Origin: Aliishimia sp039978895
GTDB lineage: Bacteria; Pseudomonadota; Alphaproteobacteria; Rhodobacterales; Rhodobacteraceae
Direction: 5' to 3'
Assembly: GCA_039978895.1 (NCBI GenBank)
Contig: JBDWAL010000055.1
Span: 124,001 to 188,000, forward strand
Length of the DNA: 64,000 nt
The translations under genes and the position numbers were made by a program. A model generated the notes under the pieces. It saw nothing but the letters and a program-made list of their open reading frames with translations, was not told the origin of the DNA and ran no database searches. Each line of letters opens with the position of its first letter. The stretch's first letter is position 1. Positions 9,212 to 17,383 of this stretch are shown one piece after another.

Positions 9212-10336
9212 ATGACACGTATCAAATTAGGGATGGTCGGGGGCGGAAATGACGCTTTTATCGGCGGCGTGCACCGTATCGCATCGCGCATCGATGACCG
9301 GTATGAACTCGTGGCGGGGGCTTTGTCCTCAACGCCGGAAAAGGCGCAGGCGTCTGGTGAGGCGCTTGGGCTGCCCCGCATATATGATGATTTTAAGGAG
9401 ATGGCCAAACGCGAAGCTCGCCTAAAGAATGGTATCGAAGCGGTTTCCATTGTGACGCCCAACCATGTCCATTTCGAAGCCGCCCGTGAGTTCTTGAAAC
9501 GTGGTATCCATGTGATTTGTGACAAGCCTTTGACTTCCACTTTGGCGGACGCAAAGAAGCTGGTGAAGGCTGCGGAAAACTCTGATGCTTTGTTCATCCT
9601 GACCCATAATTACACAGGGTATCCGGTGGTGCGCCATGCGCGCGAAATGGTGTCTAACGGCGAAATCGGCAAAATCCGTGTTGTACAGGTTGAGTATCCG
9701 CAAGACTGGCTGGCTGTTGAACAAGACTTCAAACAGGCCGAATGGCGCACGGATCCAGCACGATCTGGGGCAGGTGGCTCAACAGGTGATATCGGGACAC
9801 ATGCGCATAACTTAGCACGGTTCATTACAGGCCTAGAGGTGGAAAGCCTTGCTGCGGATTTGGACGCCTTTGTGCCGGGGCGTCGCGTGGATGATAACGG
9901 CCATATCATGCTACGATTTGAAGGTGGGGCAAAGGGCATGTTGTGGTGTTCGCAGGTAGCGCCCGGAAATGAAAATGCTCTACGTATCCGCGTTTATGGC
10001 GAAACGGGTGGATTGGAATGGGCGCAAGAAGACCCCAACCACCTTTGGTACACGCCATTCGGCGAACCAAAGCGTGTGATCACGCGCAATGGCGCAGGTG
10101 CCGGAGACGCTGCAGCTCGTTTGAGCCGCGTGCCGCCCGGTCATCCCGAAGGTTATCTTGAAGGTTTTGCCAATATCTACTCAGAGGCCGCCGAAGCGAT
10201 TGAAGCGCATCGCAATGGCACAGAACTCGACAAAGCTGTTCACTATCCCACGGTCATAGACGGGTTGCGCGGTGTCGAATTTGTGGATGCCTGCGTGCGC
10301 TCATCTGCCCGCAATGCAGCTTGGATCAAGCTTTAA
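9212..10336 (+). CDS. Gfo/Idh/MocA-family NAD(P)-dependent oxidoreductase
   Basis: A 374-residue dehydrogenase. The N-terminal Rossmann fold begins with MVGGGNDAFIG; the usual glycosyl-substrate lysine is in CDKPLT (about 108). The catalytic-face motif GDIGTHAHNLARF is near residues 194-206. The family oxidises or reduces sugar, inositol or glycoside hydroxyls with NAD(P). It is the last gene of the operon and is convergent with the DMT transporter gene. Confidence 0.9.
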   Translation: MTRIKLGMVGGGNDAFIGGVHRIASRIDDRYELVAGALSSTPEKAQASGEALGLPRIYDDFKEMAKREARLKNGIEAVSIVTPNHVHFEAAREFLKRGIHVICDKPLTSTLADAKKLVKAAENSDALFILTHNYTGYPVVRHAREMVSNGEIGKIRVVQVEYPQDWLAVEQDFKQAEWRTDPARSGAGGSTGDIGTHAHNLARFITGLEVESLAADLDAFVPGRRVDDNGHIMLRFEGGAKGMLWCSQVAPGNENALRIRVYGETGGLEWAQEDPNHLWYTPFGEPKRVITRNGAGAGDAAARLSRVPPGHPEGYLEGFANIYSEAAEAIEAHRNGTELDKAVHYPTVIDGLRGVEFVDACVRSSARNAAWIKL

Positions 10337-10380
10337 AACGTCGGGGATGGAAGGGGGTGGGATGACAGGTCTCAGCCCCA

Positions 10381-11322
10381 TTACGTCTTGTCTTTCTTGC
10401 TAAGAAACGGCGAAATTCGGAACGAAGAGCCGTGGCCGCGCGACCGCGTTCGAAGCACCGGCGTGTTTGCAGAGCCACCGCCAGAGCTTTCGCGAAACAC
10501 AATATACAAGCCAGATACAATGATGATGGCGGCCCCAACCAAGGTCATCGTATCGATGGTTTCGTCAAAAATGAGTACTCCGAACAACGTGGCCCAAATG
10601 ATCTGGCTATATTGCATCGGGGCTACAATCGCGGCCTCTGCGTTGCGATAGGCGGCGATCAAACAAAAACCGGCACTAAACCCAAGAACCGACACCGCCG
10701 CCAACATCCCCAAATGTTCGATTGGCATGGGTTCGTAAAAACGGGGCATCAAGATTGCCATCAACAAGAAATTGGTCAAAAGCGGATACAGGATCAACAC
10801 GACGCTGCGTTCATCTCGACCAATCTTACGCACAATTGTCGATGCAATGGAGCTAAACACAGCAGCAGAGATCGCAGCAAAATGGCCAAGTTCAAGCGGG
10901 ATTGTACCGGGACGCAGCACGACAATGACGCCCGACAAACCGACAAGCACCGCAAGCCCGCGTCGCCAACCCACAGTCTCCCCTAAGATCGGGATCGACA
11001 GCATGGTGATGATCAGCGGCATAGCAAATAGAATTGCATATGTTTGTGTAAGCGGCAGGACGGAAAACGCGTAAAACGCACACAGGGTCGCAATTACGGC
11101 GCAGCCTGTTCGCAGCGCGGTCCACCAAGGATGGACTGGTATCAGATTTGCTTGAACAGGGTCCCGCATCAGCATCAATGTGGAAAGCGGGAAAGACAGC
11201 AGTGTCGAAAAGAAGATGATCTGAAACGGCACATAAGTGCCGCCCAGAACTTTTATGACGACATCATGCGTAGAAAAAAGCGCGAAGGCCGCCAATGCAA
11301 AGAGCGCCCCCCGCGACCGCAT
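10381..11322 (-). CDS. DMT-superfamily (EamA) transporter
   Basis: A 313-residue inner-membrane protein with about ten hydrophobic helices arranged as two EamA repeats (about 1-140 and 148-285) and a basic, Ser/Gly-rich tail. EamA proteins export or import small metabolites; the substrate is unknown. The gene begins 34 bp after leuB, in the same direction, and may be read through from it. Confidence 0.88.
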   Translation of the reverse strand: MRSRGALFALAAFALFSTHDVVIKVLGGTYVPFQIIFFSTLLSFPLSTLMLMRDPVQANLIPVHPWWTALRTGCAVIATLCAFYAFSVLPLTQTYAILFAMPLIITMLSIPILGETVGWRRGLAVLVGLSGVIVVLRPGTIPLELGHFAAISAAVFSSIASTIVRKIGRDERSVVLILYPLLTNFLLMAILMPRFYEPMPIEHLGMLAAVSVLGFSAGFCLIAAYRNAEAAIVAPMQYSQIIWATLFGVLIFDETIDTMTLVGAAIIIVSGLYIVFRESSGGGSANTPVLRTRSRGHGSSFRISPFLSKKDKT

Positions 11323-11356
11323 CAGGCCGCGCTCTTATGTGAGGTGGCCGGCAAGA

Positions 11357-12460
11357 TCAAAGGCTTGCATCAAGTTTGGCCAAGATCGCATCGCCCATTT
11401 CAGAGGTCGACACAGGCTCAACACCTTCACCGGCCAGCAGATCAGCGGTGCGCACACCATCTGCCAACACGGCTTCCACCGCGGCTTCCAGACGGTCGGC
11501 TTCCGCGCCATTGTCAAAGGAATAGCGTAGCGCCATTGCAAAGCTCAGGATGCATGCGATTGGGTTGGCTTTGGCTTGCCCGGTGATGTCTGGCGCCGAA
11601 CCATGCACGGGTTCGTACATGGCTTTGGGGCGGCCATCTGCATTCGGCGCACCAAGCGAGGCAGAGGGCAGCATGCCCAAGGACCCGGTCAACATCGCGG
11701 CACAGTCAGACAAGATGTCGCCGAATAGGTTGTCGGTGTAGATCACATCGAACTGTTTGGGCGCCCGCACCAACTGCATGGCGCCGTTGTCGGCGTACAT
11801 ATGGCTTAGCTCAACCTCGGGATATTCCGCGTGAACCTTCGTGACGACTTCGCGCCACAAAATGCCGCTTTCCATCACGTTGGCTTTTTCCATTGAGCAC
11901 AGCTTTTTGTTGCGGCGCATGGCCAATTCAAAGGCTGACCGCGCGCCACGTTCAATTTCGCTTTCGGTGTAGCGTTGGGTGTTAACCCCCACACGCTCAT
12001 TTCCAACTTCAAAAATCCCGCGAGGTTCGCCGAAATAAACACCCGAGGTCAGTTCTCGCACGATCATGATATCAAGACCGGCGACAATGTCCTTCTTGAG
12101 CGAAGAGAAGTCAGCCAATGCGTCGAAGCATTGTGCCGGGCGCAAGTTGGAATACAGATCCATTTCTTTGCGCAACCGCAGCAAGCCACGTTCTGGCTTC
12201 ACCGAAAAATCTAGATCGTCATAGGCTGGACCACCCACGGCCCCAAGCAGAACCGCGTCGACTTGCAGCGCTTTGGCCATCGTATCATCATGCAGCGGTG
12301 TGCCGTGGACGTCATAAGCTGCCCCGCCAACAAGGTCTTCGCTGACATCAAACGCCATATCGCGTTTGTCACCAAACCACGTGATCACGCGGCGCACTTG
12401 CGCCATGACTTCGGGGCCGATCCCGTCGCCGGGAAGAATAAGAAGCGAAGGTGTGGACAT
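11357..12460 (-). CDS. leuB: 3-isopropylmalate dehydrogenase LeuB
   Basis: A 367-residue enzyme of full family length that oxidatively decarboxylates 3-isopropylmalate to 2-ketoisocaproate with NAD in leucine biosynthesis. Visible hallmarks are the N-terminal LPGDGIGPEV, the substrate loop with RPAQCFDAL and RELTSGVYFG, the metal-binding YTDNLFGDILSD, and the NAD-binding EPVHGSAPDI. It lies several genes away from leuC and leuD, all on the same strand. The ATG follows GGAGAG. Confidence 0.97.
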   Translation of the reverse strand: MSTPSLLILPGDGIGPEVMAQVRRVITWFGDKRDMAFDVSEDLVGGAAYDVHGTPLHDDTMAKALQVDAVLLGAVGGPAYDDLDFSVKPERGLLRLRKEMDLYSNLRPAQCFDALADFSSLKKDIVAGLDIMIVRELTSGVYFGEPRGIFEVGNERVGVNTQRYTESEIERGARSAFELAMRRNKKLCSMEKANVMESGILWREVVTKVHAEYPEVELSHMYADNGAMQLVRAPKQFDVIYTDNLFGDILSDCAAMLTGSLGMLPSASLGAPNADGRPKAMYEPVHGSAPDITGQAKANPIACILSFAMALRYSFDNGAEADRLEAAVEAVLADGVRTADLLAGEGVEPVSTSEMGDAILAKLDASL

Positions 12461-12495
12461 AAGTCTCTCCGTTTTGAGTCGGGGCTAAAAGCGGC

Positions 12496-13410
12496 CTAGC
12501 CCGTGGGGCGCGGAGGGTCAATATGACCCTTCAATCCTTGGGCCAGTATCCCCCAAACTCTGTCGACGCGTGGCGTGCGGCGCACGGCTTCATGCGCCGT
12601 CAACCAGATTGGAAGTGAAGGGATTTCAACGCCTATATCCAGATGAACGACGGCTGGATCGGCTAGCCCTGTTTTGAGCTGACTAAACCCAATCCCACAT
12701 CCCGCGCGAACCAGTTCCCAATAGGCGGTTTGGTTGTCGCAGCGCACCGCGAACTCTTCTGCACGTGCAGGCAGTCCCATCTTTGCCATCTCGTCCAAGA
12801 TGACAGTGGATTGATCATATCCGACAACGTCATGGTCCGCGAAGTCTTCCTTGCAGACGGGCTGCCCTTTGCGTTGAATATAAGTTTTGGATGCAAAAAC
12901 ACCCATCTCAATGTCGCCAATATGGCGTGTGACCAATTCCAATTGCTTTGGGCGGTACATGCGCAAAGCGATGTCAGCCTCACGAAAGAGCAGGTTGTCA
13001 CTGTCGTCGCTCGCATGCACCACAATTGAAATTGCGGGTTCTTCACAACGGATTTGGGCGACGATCTGAGGTAAAATATAGTGGCTGACATACACGCTAC
13101 AGGCGATGCGAACTGTGCCTTCCAGATTACCGGAATGCGCCTCTGCAGTGAGGGCGATTTGGTTCATAGCTGTGCGCATTGCTTGTGCCGCTGGCAAGAC
13201 CTGCGCGCCAAGTTCGGTCAAATCCAATCCGCGCGCGTGACGATGGAACAGTTCAATCCCAAGGCGGGTCTCAAGTGACTTGATATGGCGTCCCAATGTG
13301 GGTTGGCTTTGGTGCAGGCTTTCGGCCGCCGCAGACAATGATCCTGTTTCGGCGACTGCCAGAAACGACTGGACCAAAGACCAGTCCGCAGTATGAAAAG
13401 GAAGCTCCAT
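12496..13410 (-). CDS. LysR-family transcriptional regulator
   Basis: A 304-residue LysR-type regulator. The winged helix-turn-helix (SLSAAAESLHQSQPTLGRHI) spans about residues 25-44, followed by a type-2 periplasmic-binding fold for a co-inducer. It is divergent from the epimerase-like gene at 13511 and lies 35 bp upstream of leuB on the same strand. Control of the divergent gene is the simplest guess; a dyad lies between them. Confidence 0.92.
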   Translation of the reverse strand: MELPFHTADWSLVQSFLAVAETGSLSAAAESLHQSQPTLGRHIKSLETRLGIELFHRHARGLDLTELGAQVLPAAQAMRTAMNQIALTAEAHSGNLEGTVRIACSVYVSHYILPQIVAQIRCEEPAISIVVHASDDSDNLLFREADIALRMYRPKQLELVTRHIGDIEMGVFASKTYIQRKGQPVCKEDFADHDVVGYDQSTVILDEMAKMGLPARAEEFAVRCDNQTAYWELVRAGCGIGFSQLKTGLADPAVVHLDIGVEIPSLPIWLTAHEAVRRTPRVDRVWGILAQGLKGHIDPPRPTG

Positions 13411-13416
13411 TCAAAA

Positions 13417-13441
13417 ATGAATACCATAGATATAAATTCAT
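13417..13441. promoter_or_regulatory. LysR-type dyad in divergent intergenic region
   Basis: ATGAAT at 13417-13422 and ATTCAT at 13436-13441 form a perfect inverted repeat separated by 13 bp. It is AT-rich and lies just upstream of the LysR start, in the 100-bp region shared with the divergent gene. Size and position fit a LysR binding site; binding is inferred. Confidence 0.4.
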
Positions 13442-13510
13442 GCAATATTGTTGCGTCAATCAATGGCGTACATTTCACCCAGACAAATAGAACTGAGACA
13501 AAGGTGAGTT

Positions 13511-14377
13511 ATGACACAAAATGCTTTGATCCTTGGCGCGAGTGGTCGGTTTGGACGACACGCAGCGGCAGCATTTGAAACAGCAGGCTGGACAGTCTCT
13601 TGTTTTGATCGAACACGCGACGATCTTGAGGAAGCCTGTAAGGGGCAAGACGTCATCGTAAATGGATGGAACCCGCCTGATTACACAACTTGGGCACGTG
13701 ACCTTTTACCGATGCACCAAAAGGTGATCGACGCGGCACGCGCTACGGATGCCACCGTGATCATTCCCGGCAATGTTTACGTGTTTGGAGCCGACACGCC
13801 GCATCCATGGACTGCCACGACGCGACATCAGGCAACCAACCCACTAGGCGATTTGCGCCGCCAGATGGAAGAAAAATATCGCGCCTCGGGCGTGCGCACG
13901 ATCATCTTGCGTGGAGGAGATTTTCTGGACACGGAAACGTCGGGCAGTTGGTTCGACCTGATTATGGTCAAGAAGCTGGCAAAGGGTGTTTTTACGTATC
14001 CAGGAGCGCCCAATGTTCCGCATGCGTGGGCTTATCTTCCCGACATTGGACGGGCGGCACAACGCTTAGCGGACATTCGATCAGATTTGCCCGTGTTCTG
14101 TGATGTCCCGTTTCCGGGTTACACTTTGACCGCGAATGACATGCGCGCAGCCTTGAGCCATGTCACGGGGCGCGAAGTTACTCTAAAACAGATGAGTTGG
14201 ATGCCGTTGCAGATTTTGAAAATGGTAATGCCTTCGTTCAGAGGGTTGTGCGAAATGCGCTATCTTTGGAATAAGGCCCATTCGTTGGAGCGCACCAAGT
14301 TTTCTGAACTGGTGCCGGACTTCGAAGCAACGCCGTTGCAAATGGCATTGACCGCTGCTGTTGCACACACTCGCTAG
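13511..14377 (+). CDS. NAD-dependent epimerase/dehydratase-like protein
   Basis: A 288-residue extended short-chain dehydrogenase-like protein. The N-terminal NAD(P)-binding motif is GASGRFGRHA (about 9-18), and an IIPGNVYVFG segment near 86-95 matches the strand bearing the active-site region in this family, though the classical YxxxK is not obvious. It is divergent from the LysR regulator and its stop codon overlaps that of the convergent EEP gene at a shared CTAG. Substrate unknown. Confidence 0.8.
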   Translation: MTQNALILGASGRFGRHAAAAFETAGWTVSCFDRTRDDLEEACKGQDVIVNGWNPPDYTTWARDLLPMHQKVIDAARATDATVIIPGNVYVFGADTPHPWTATTRHQATNPLGDLRRQMEEKYRASGVRTIILRGGDFLDTETSGSWFDLIMVKKLAKGVFTYPGAPNVPHAWAYLPDIGRAAQRLADIRSDLPVFCDVPFPGYTLTANDMRAALSHVTGREVTLKQMSWMPLQILKMVMPSFRGLCEMRYLWNKAHSLERTKFSELVPDFEATPLQMALTAAVAHTR

Positions 14378-15510
14378 CGCCGGTCTACGTCCACCCAGAC
14401 CAGCCTGTGCCGACTGGCGTCACCGCTGTCTTCCGACCATTCAATTCCGGAAGCGACAATGTCCCAGTTCTGGTCTGGCAGAACGTATCCAACCCGTAGT
14501 TTTCCCGCACTGTCTTCGCCAAAATCGACAGTCGCGGTGTCGCCATTGTGGTTGGGTTTGGGGTCTTGCATGTTTGGATGCGCCAAGAGCGATCTAATTG
14601 CGTCTTGGCGGCCATCCCCGCGTTTTGGATCTAGGTTGGCGTTGCCTGTAAGGATCAGACCTTTAGGTGCAGTGTTGGGTAAGGTGCCATCCAATAAATG
14701 TGTCCAAAACAGTGTTTCATCATGATTGCGCCGCCCGTTGCGATCCTCTGGGCCGTCAAACACAGGTGTGGTGGCCCCAAAACCGCCGATCCAAACGCGA
14801 CCTTGATTGCCCGTATCTATTGGAACAAGCCAATGGTTCGTAGAGGACAAGGGCATCACATCAGATAATCTAGTGGGCTGGCCGGGGTAGGGTAGCAAAG
14901 CGCGGGGAAGGTCGGACCAAAGCATCTGCGTGAAATCGAGTATTTCATCGTGTGCAATGGGCGCGCGGGCAAGAACCGCTATTCCATTCTGCCCAGTGAA
15001 TTGGCCATACCCTATGGCATCTTGCGGATCGCCCAAACGGCCGTTGTCGTTTAGGTCAAAGCCACTTGGAATACCCCGGTTAGGCTTGGCCGAAAATTGG
15101 TGGGGGAGGGCAAGACCCGCAGCTTTTATCCGGCTTGCGAACGCGCTTAAGGCGAAGTTGCTCAGGTCCCAATCAATGCCTTGCACGACCAAAATGTCAG
15201 GCTGGGCGCGTGCAATGATGTCAACGACGGCGGCTATTTGAGCGTCTTTGTCGCGTTGAAGGTCGCGCAGTAACAATCCGGGGCCGTCTCGTGATAGCTC
15301 TGTGTTATAGAATGCAACGCGCAGTGGGTCAGCAGCCAGCGCCGCGATAGGGGCGGCCAGCAGACATAAAAGTAAAAGCGTTAGACGGGCTGGTAAGTTG
15401 GGCTGCCATCGTCTTCGGCATATGCCCGCCGCCGCTTTTCTTCGATCATGTCGGCAACCCTGTGCAGGGCGAGGCCGCGCATGATCATGCTGGCAGGAAG
15501 GAAGGCCCAT
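14374..15510 (-). CDS. Secreted endonuclease/exonuclease/phosphatase-family protein
   Basis: A 378-residue reading frame with a hydrophobic signal-like stretch (about residues 43-60) followed by an EEP-like domain. Recognisable segments are RVAFYNTELS, DILVVQGIDWDL, LILTGNANLDP and a C-terminal DRHRLVW-like end (SRHRLVWVDV). The canonical NE is changed to NTE and GDxN to GNAN, so activity is uncertain. The start is a problem: the only ATG that keeps the signal peptide is at 15510, which overlaps the upstream gene by 130 bp; no ATG, GTG or TTG lies between there and the signal sequence. Confidence 0.75.
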   Translation of the reverse strand: MGLPSCQHDHARPRPAQGCRHDRRKAAAGICRRRWQPNLPARLTLLLLCLLAAPIAALAADPLRVAFYNTELSRDGPGLLLRDLQRDKDAQIAAVVDIIARAQPDILVVQGIDWDLSNFALSAFASRIKAAGLALPHQFSAKPNRGIPSGFDLNDNGRLGDPQDAIGYGQFTGQNGIAVLARAPIAHDEILDFTQMLWSDLPRALLPYPGQPTRLSDVMPLSSTNHWLVPIDTGNQGRVWIGGFGATTPVFDGPEDRNGRRNHDETLFWTHLLDGTLPNTAPKGLILTGNANLDPKRGDGRQDAIRSLLAHPNMQDPKPNHNGDTATVDFGEDSAGKLRVGYVLPDQNWDIVASGIEWSEDSGDASRHRLVWVDVDRR

Positions 15511-16223
15511 GCGGTCATTGTCCAGATCAGCGTTTGCGGATTTGCAAGTGAGATCGGGTCTACCAGAAAGGACGCGCCCTTGACCACTGCTGGGATCATG
15601 AAGGGCAGCAAGAAGCCCAAAGCGATGTTAAACCGTGCATCTCGTTGCAATCGTTCCAGAACGTCGCCACCCGCTGTCGGGTCGAATAGCGGCAAGTTTA
15701 CCCAAACGTTGAACACACGTCCTTTGCCGGGCCAGCCCAACACGCGCACAAGCACTACGAAGAATGCCATGGCAGAAAGTGACACCAGATAAGAAATTCC
15801 TGCAGCCGTGCGGACGGAATTAACAAGGTCCGCGCTGACATCTTCTGGAAGCATTAGCACGACAAGACGCACTGGCGAGAAAGGCACATCGATTGCATTG
15901 CCGATTATCGTGCCAACGGCTGCAAGAGCGTTGGTTAACAACGTCGGTTCCGCTTTGCCTTTGTAGATGGCGGTCAGCAGAAAGATCGTCGTGAACAACA
16001 TGATGAAACGCAGCCGATTGAATGGCGGCGCGTCGCGGAATTCCACAATACTTGGGAAGTGGGCGCTGTATTCGATGAATGTTAGCAAGGCCGCCAGAAG
16101 AGCGATCAGCACAATAATCTGAGAACTGTCGGTTTGCTCAGCCGGCAGCAATAGCGCTGGTGTCATGATGACAAGCGCCACAAGCAATGCACGCATCAAC
16201 GCGCCTATTATTCGAGCAATCAC
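15381..16223 (-). CDS. Conserved multi-pass membrane protein
   Basis: A 280-residue protein starting at GTG 16223 behind AAGGGA. About six hydrophobic segments are visible (roughly 5-25, 37-50, 72-86, 95-115, 143-162, 196-250) and a basic Arg-rich C-terminus. I do not recognise the family with confidence. Its end overlaps the start of the EEP gene, suggesting co-translation. Confidence 0.8.
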   Translation of the reverse strand: MIARIIGALMRALLVALVIMTPALLLPAEQTDSSQIIVLIALLAALLTFIEYSAHFPSIVEFRDAPPFNRLRFIMLFTTIFLLTAIYKGKAEPTLLTNALAAVGTIIGNAIDVPFSPVRLVVLMLPEDVSADLVNSVRTAAGISYLVSLSAMAFFVVLVRVLGWPGKGRVFNVWVNLPLFDPTAGGDVLERLQRDARFNIALGFLLPFMIPAVVKGASFLVDPISLANPQTLIWTMTAWAFLPASMIMRGLALHRVADMIEEKRRRAYAEDDGSPTYQPV

Positions 16224-16543
16224 TGCGCGATCCCTTCAACTTGGCCGACTTCGATACGTTGCCGAAGATTTGTCCCAACTTGATTCCGCCAATTATGACG
16301 GTATGCCTCATTCGTGCCCAATTTCTGCCTTCTTTCCCGAAATGGCTCAACCCTTATGGTTAATGAAACATGAAGTCTGCGTCCGATTGACGGCGCAAGT
16401 GGTGCCTTCTTGCATCAATTTTGTGGCGAAATTCAGATGCGTTTCAACATCTTGTGGTTCAGACTTAATGTCCTACCACAGACGCCCAGCCCCCCGACCA
16501 CAGCGCAATTTAGTCAGTGACATAAACTTATTAACAAAAAGCG
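16224..16543. other. Non-coding gap between the membrane-protein gene and leuD
   Basis: About 320 bp without a convincing gene. It should contain the promoter of the minus-strand membrane-protein gene near 16230-16330 and ends in the leuD terminator. Short open frames here lack ribosome sites and protein-like composition. Confidence 0.5.
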
Positions 16544-16570
16544 AAAGCCGGACCACAGGGGCCCGGCTTT
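16544..16570 (-). terminator. Rho-independent terminator of leuD
   Basis: AAAGCCGG (16544-16551) pairs with CCGGCTTT (16563-16570). Read on the minus strand the hairpin is followed by CGCTTTTTG, and on plus by further T, so it could act in both directions. It lies about 40 bp past the leuD stop codon. Confidence 0.8.
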
Positions 16571-16610
16571 TTTGTCGTAGGTTCTTTAAAAAGTCAGGCC
16601 GTCAGGTAAA

Positions 16611-17216
16611 TCACACCCAAGGGCGCGATTGCGACGCCTGGTCTTCGAAGGTTTTTATGGATGTGGCTTTCTCCATGGTCAGACCAATGTCGTCGAGCCC
16701 TTCTCGCAAACAGTGTTTTTTGAAAGCGTCGACTTCAAACGCAAAGACCTCACCGTCTGAAGACGTCACCGTTTGCGCCTCTAGATCAACGGTCATGCGA
16801 GCATTGGCGCCTTTTTCAGCATCTTTCATCAACACTGCAACAGCCTCCGCAGGGAGAACGATTGGCAGAATGCTGTTCTTAAAGCAGTTGTTGTAGAAGA
16901 TGTCGGCGAAAGACGTCGACACAACAGCTTTGATGCCAAAGTCCTTTAAAGCCCACGGCGCGTGTTCGCGACTTGATCCGCAACCAAAATTGTCCCCGGC
17001 AACAATGATCTCTGCTGAGCGGTACGCGTCTTTGTTTAAAACAAAGTCCGCGACCTCATTGCCTTGGCGATCAAAGCGCATTTCATCAAATAGGTTCGCG
17101 CCAAGGCCCGAGCGTTTGATGGTTTTCAGGAATTGTTTTGGGATGATCATATCCGTGTCGATATTAACCAGCGGCATAGGGGCCGCGATCCCAGTGAGTG
17201 TTTCGAATTTTTCCAT
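16611..17216 (-). CDS. leuD: 3-isopropylmalate dehydratase small subunit LeuD
   Basis: A 201-residue swivel-domain subunit of isopropylmalate isomerase. Hallmarks are the N-terminal NIDTDMIIPKQFL (about 18-30), GDNFGCGSSREHAPWAL (about 74-90) and IADIF-type FADIFYNNCFKNS. It combines with LeuC to convert 2-isopropylmalate to 3-isopropylmalate. The ATG follows AAGGA and lies 3 bp after a possible small ORF. Confidence 0.97.
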   Translation of the reverse strand: MEKFETLTGIAAPMPLVNIDTDMIIPKQFLKTIKRSGLGANLFDEMRFDRQGNEVADFVLNKDAYRSAEIIVAGDNFGCGSSREHAPWALKDFGIKAVVSTSFADIFYNNCFKNSILPIVLPAEAVAVLMKDAEKGANARMTVDLEAQTVTSSDGEVFAFEVDAFKKHCLREGLDDIGLTMEKATSIKTFEDQASQSRPWV

Positions 17217-17219
17217 AAC

Positions 17220-17357
17220 TTAGATATCCTTGGTGTTTGGGGCGCCATTAAGAAGTGGCCCCCCCTTCGGCTCTGTTGTCAGGTTGCACAGGGTGCTGAA
17301 CACACTGACAAGGCCAGAAACGCATGTTGTGTTTGTGTGAACGGCCGCGTCTGCCAT
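17220..17357 (-). CDS. Possible 45-residue ORF between leuC and leuD
   Basis: An ATG-started 45-codon frame fills most of the 167-bp gap between leuC and leuD and stops 3 bp before the leuD ATG, with the leuD ribosome site inside its last codons. The predicted product is Thr/Asn/Gly-rich with no recognisable domain, and its own ribosome site is weak. It could be a translated coupling ORF or chance. Confidence 0.25.
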   Translation of the reverse strand: MADAAVHTNTTCVSGLVSVFSTLCNLTTEPKGGPLLNGAPNTKDI

Positions 17358-17383
17358 TGCACACGAAGCACGTTGCAGCTTCA

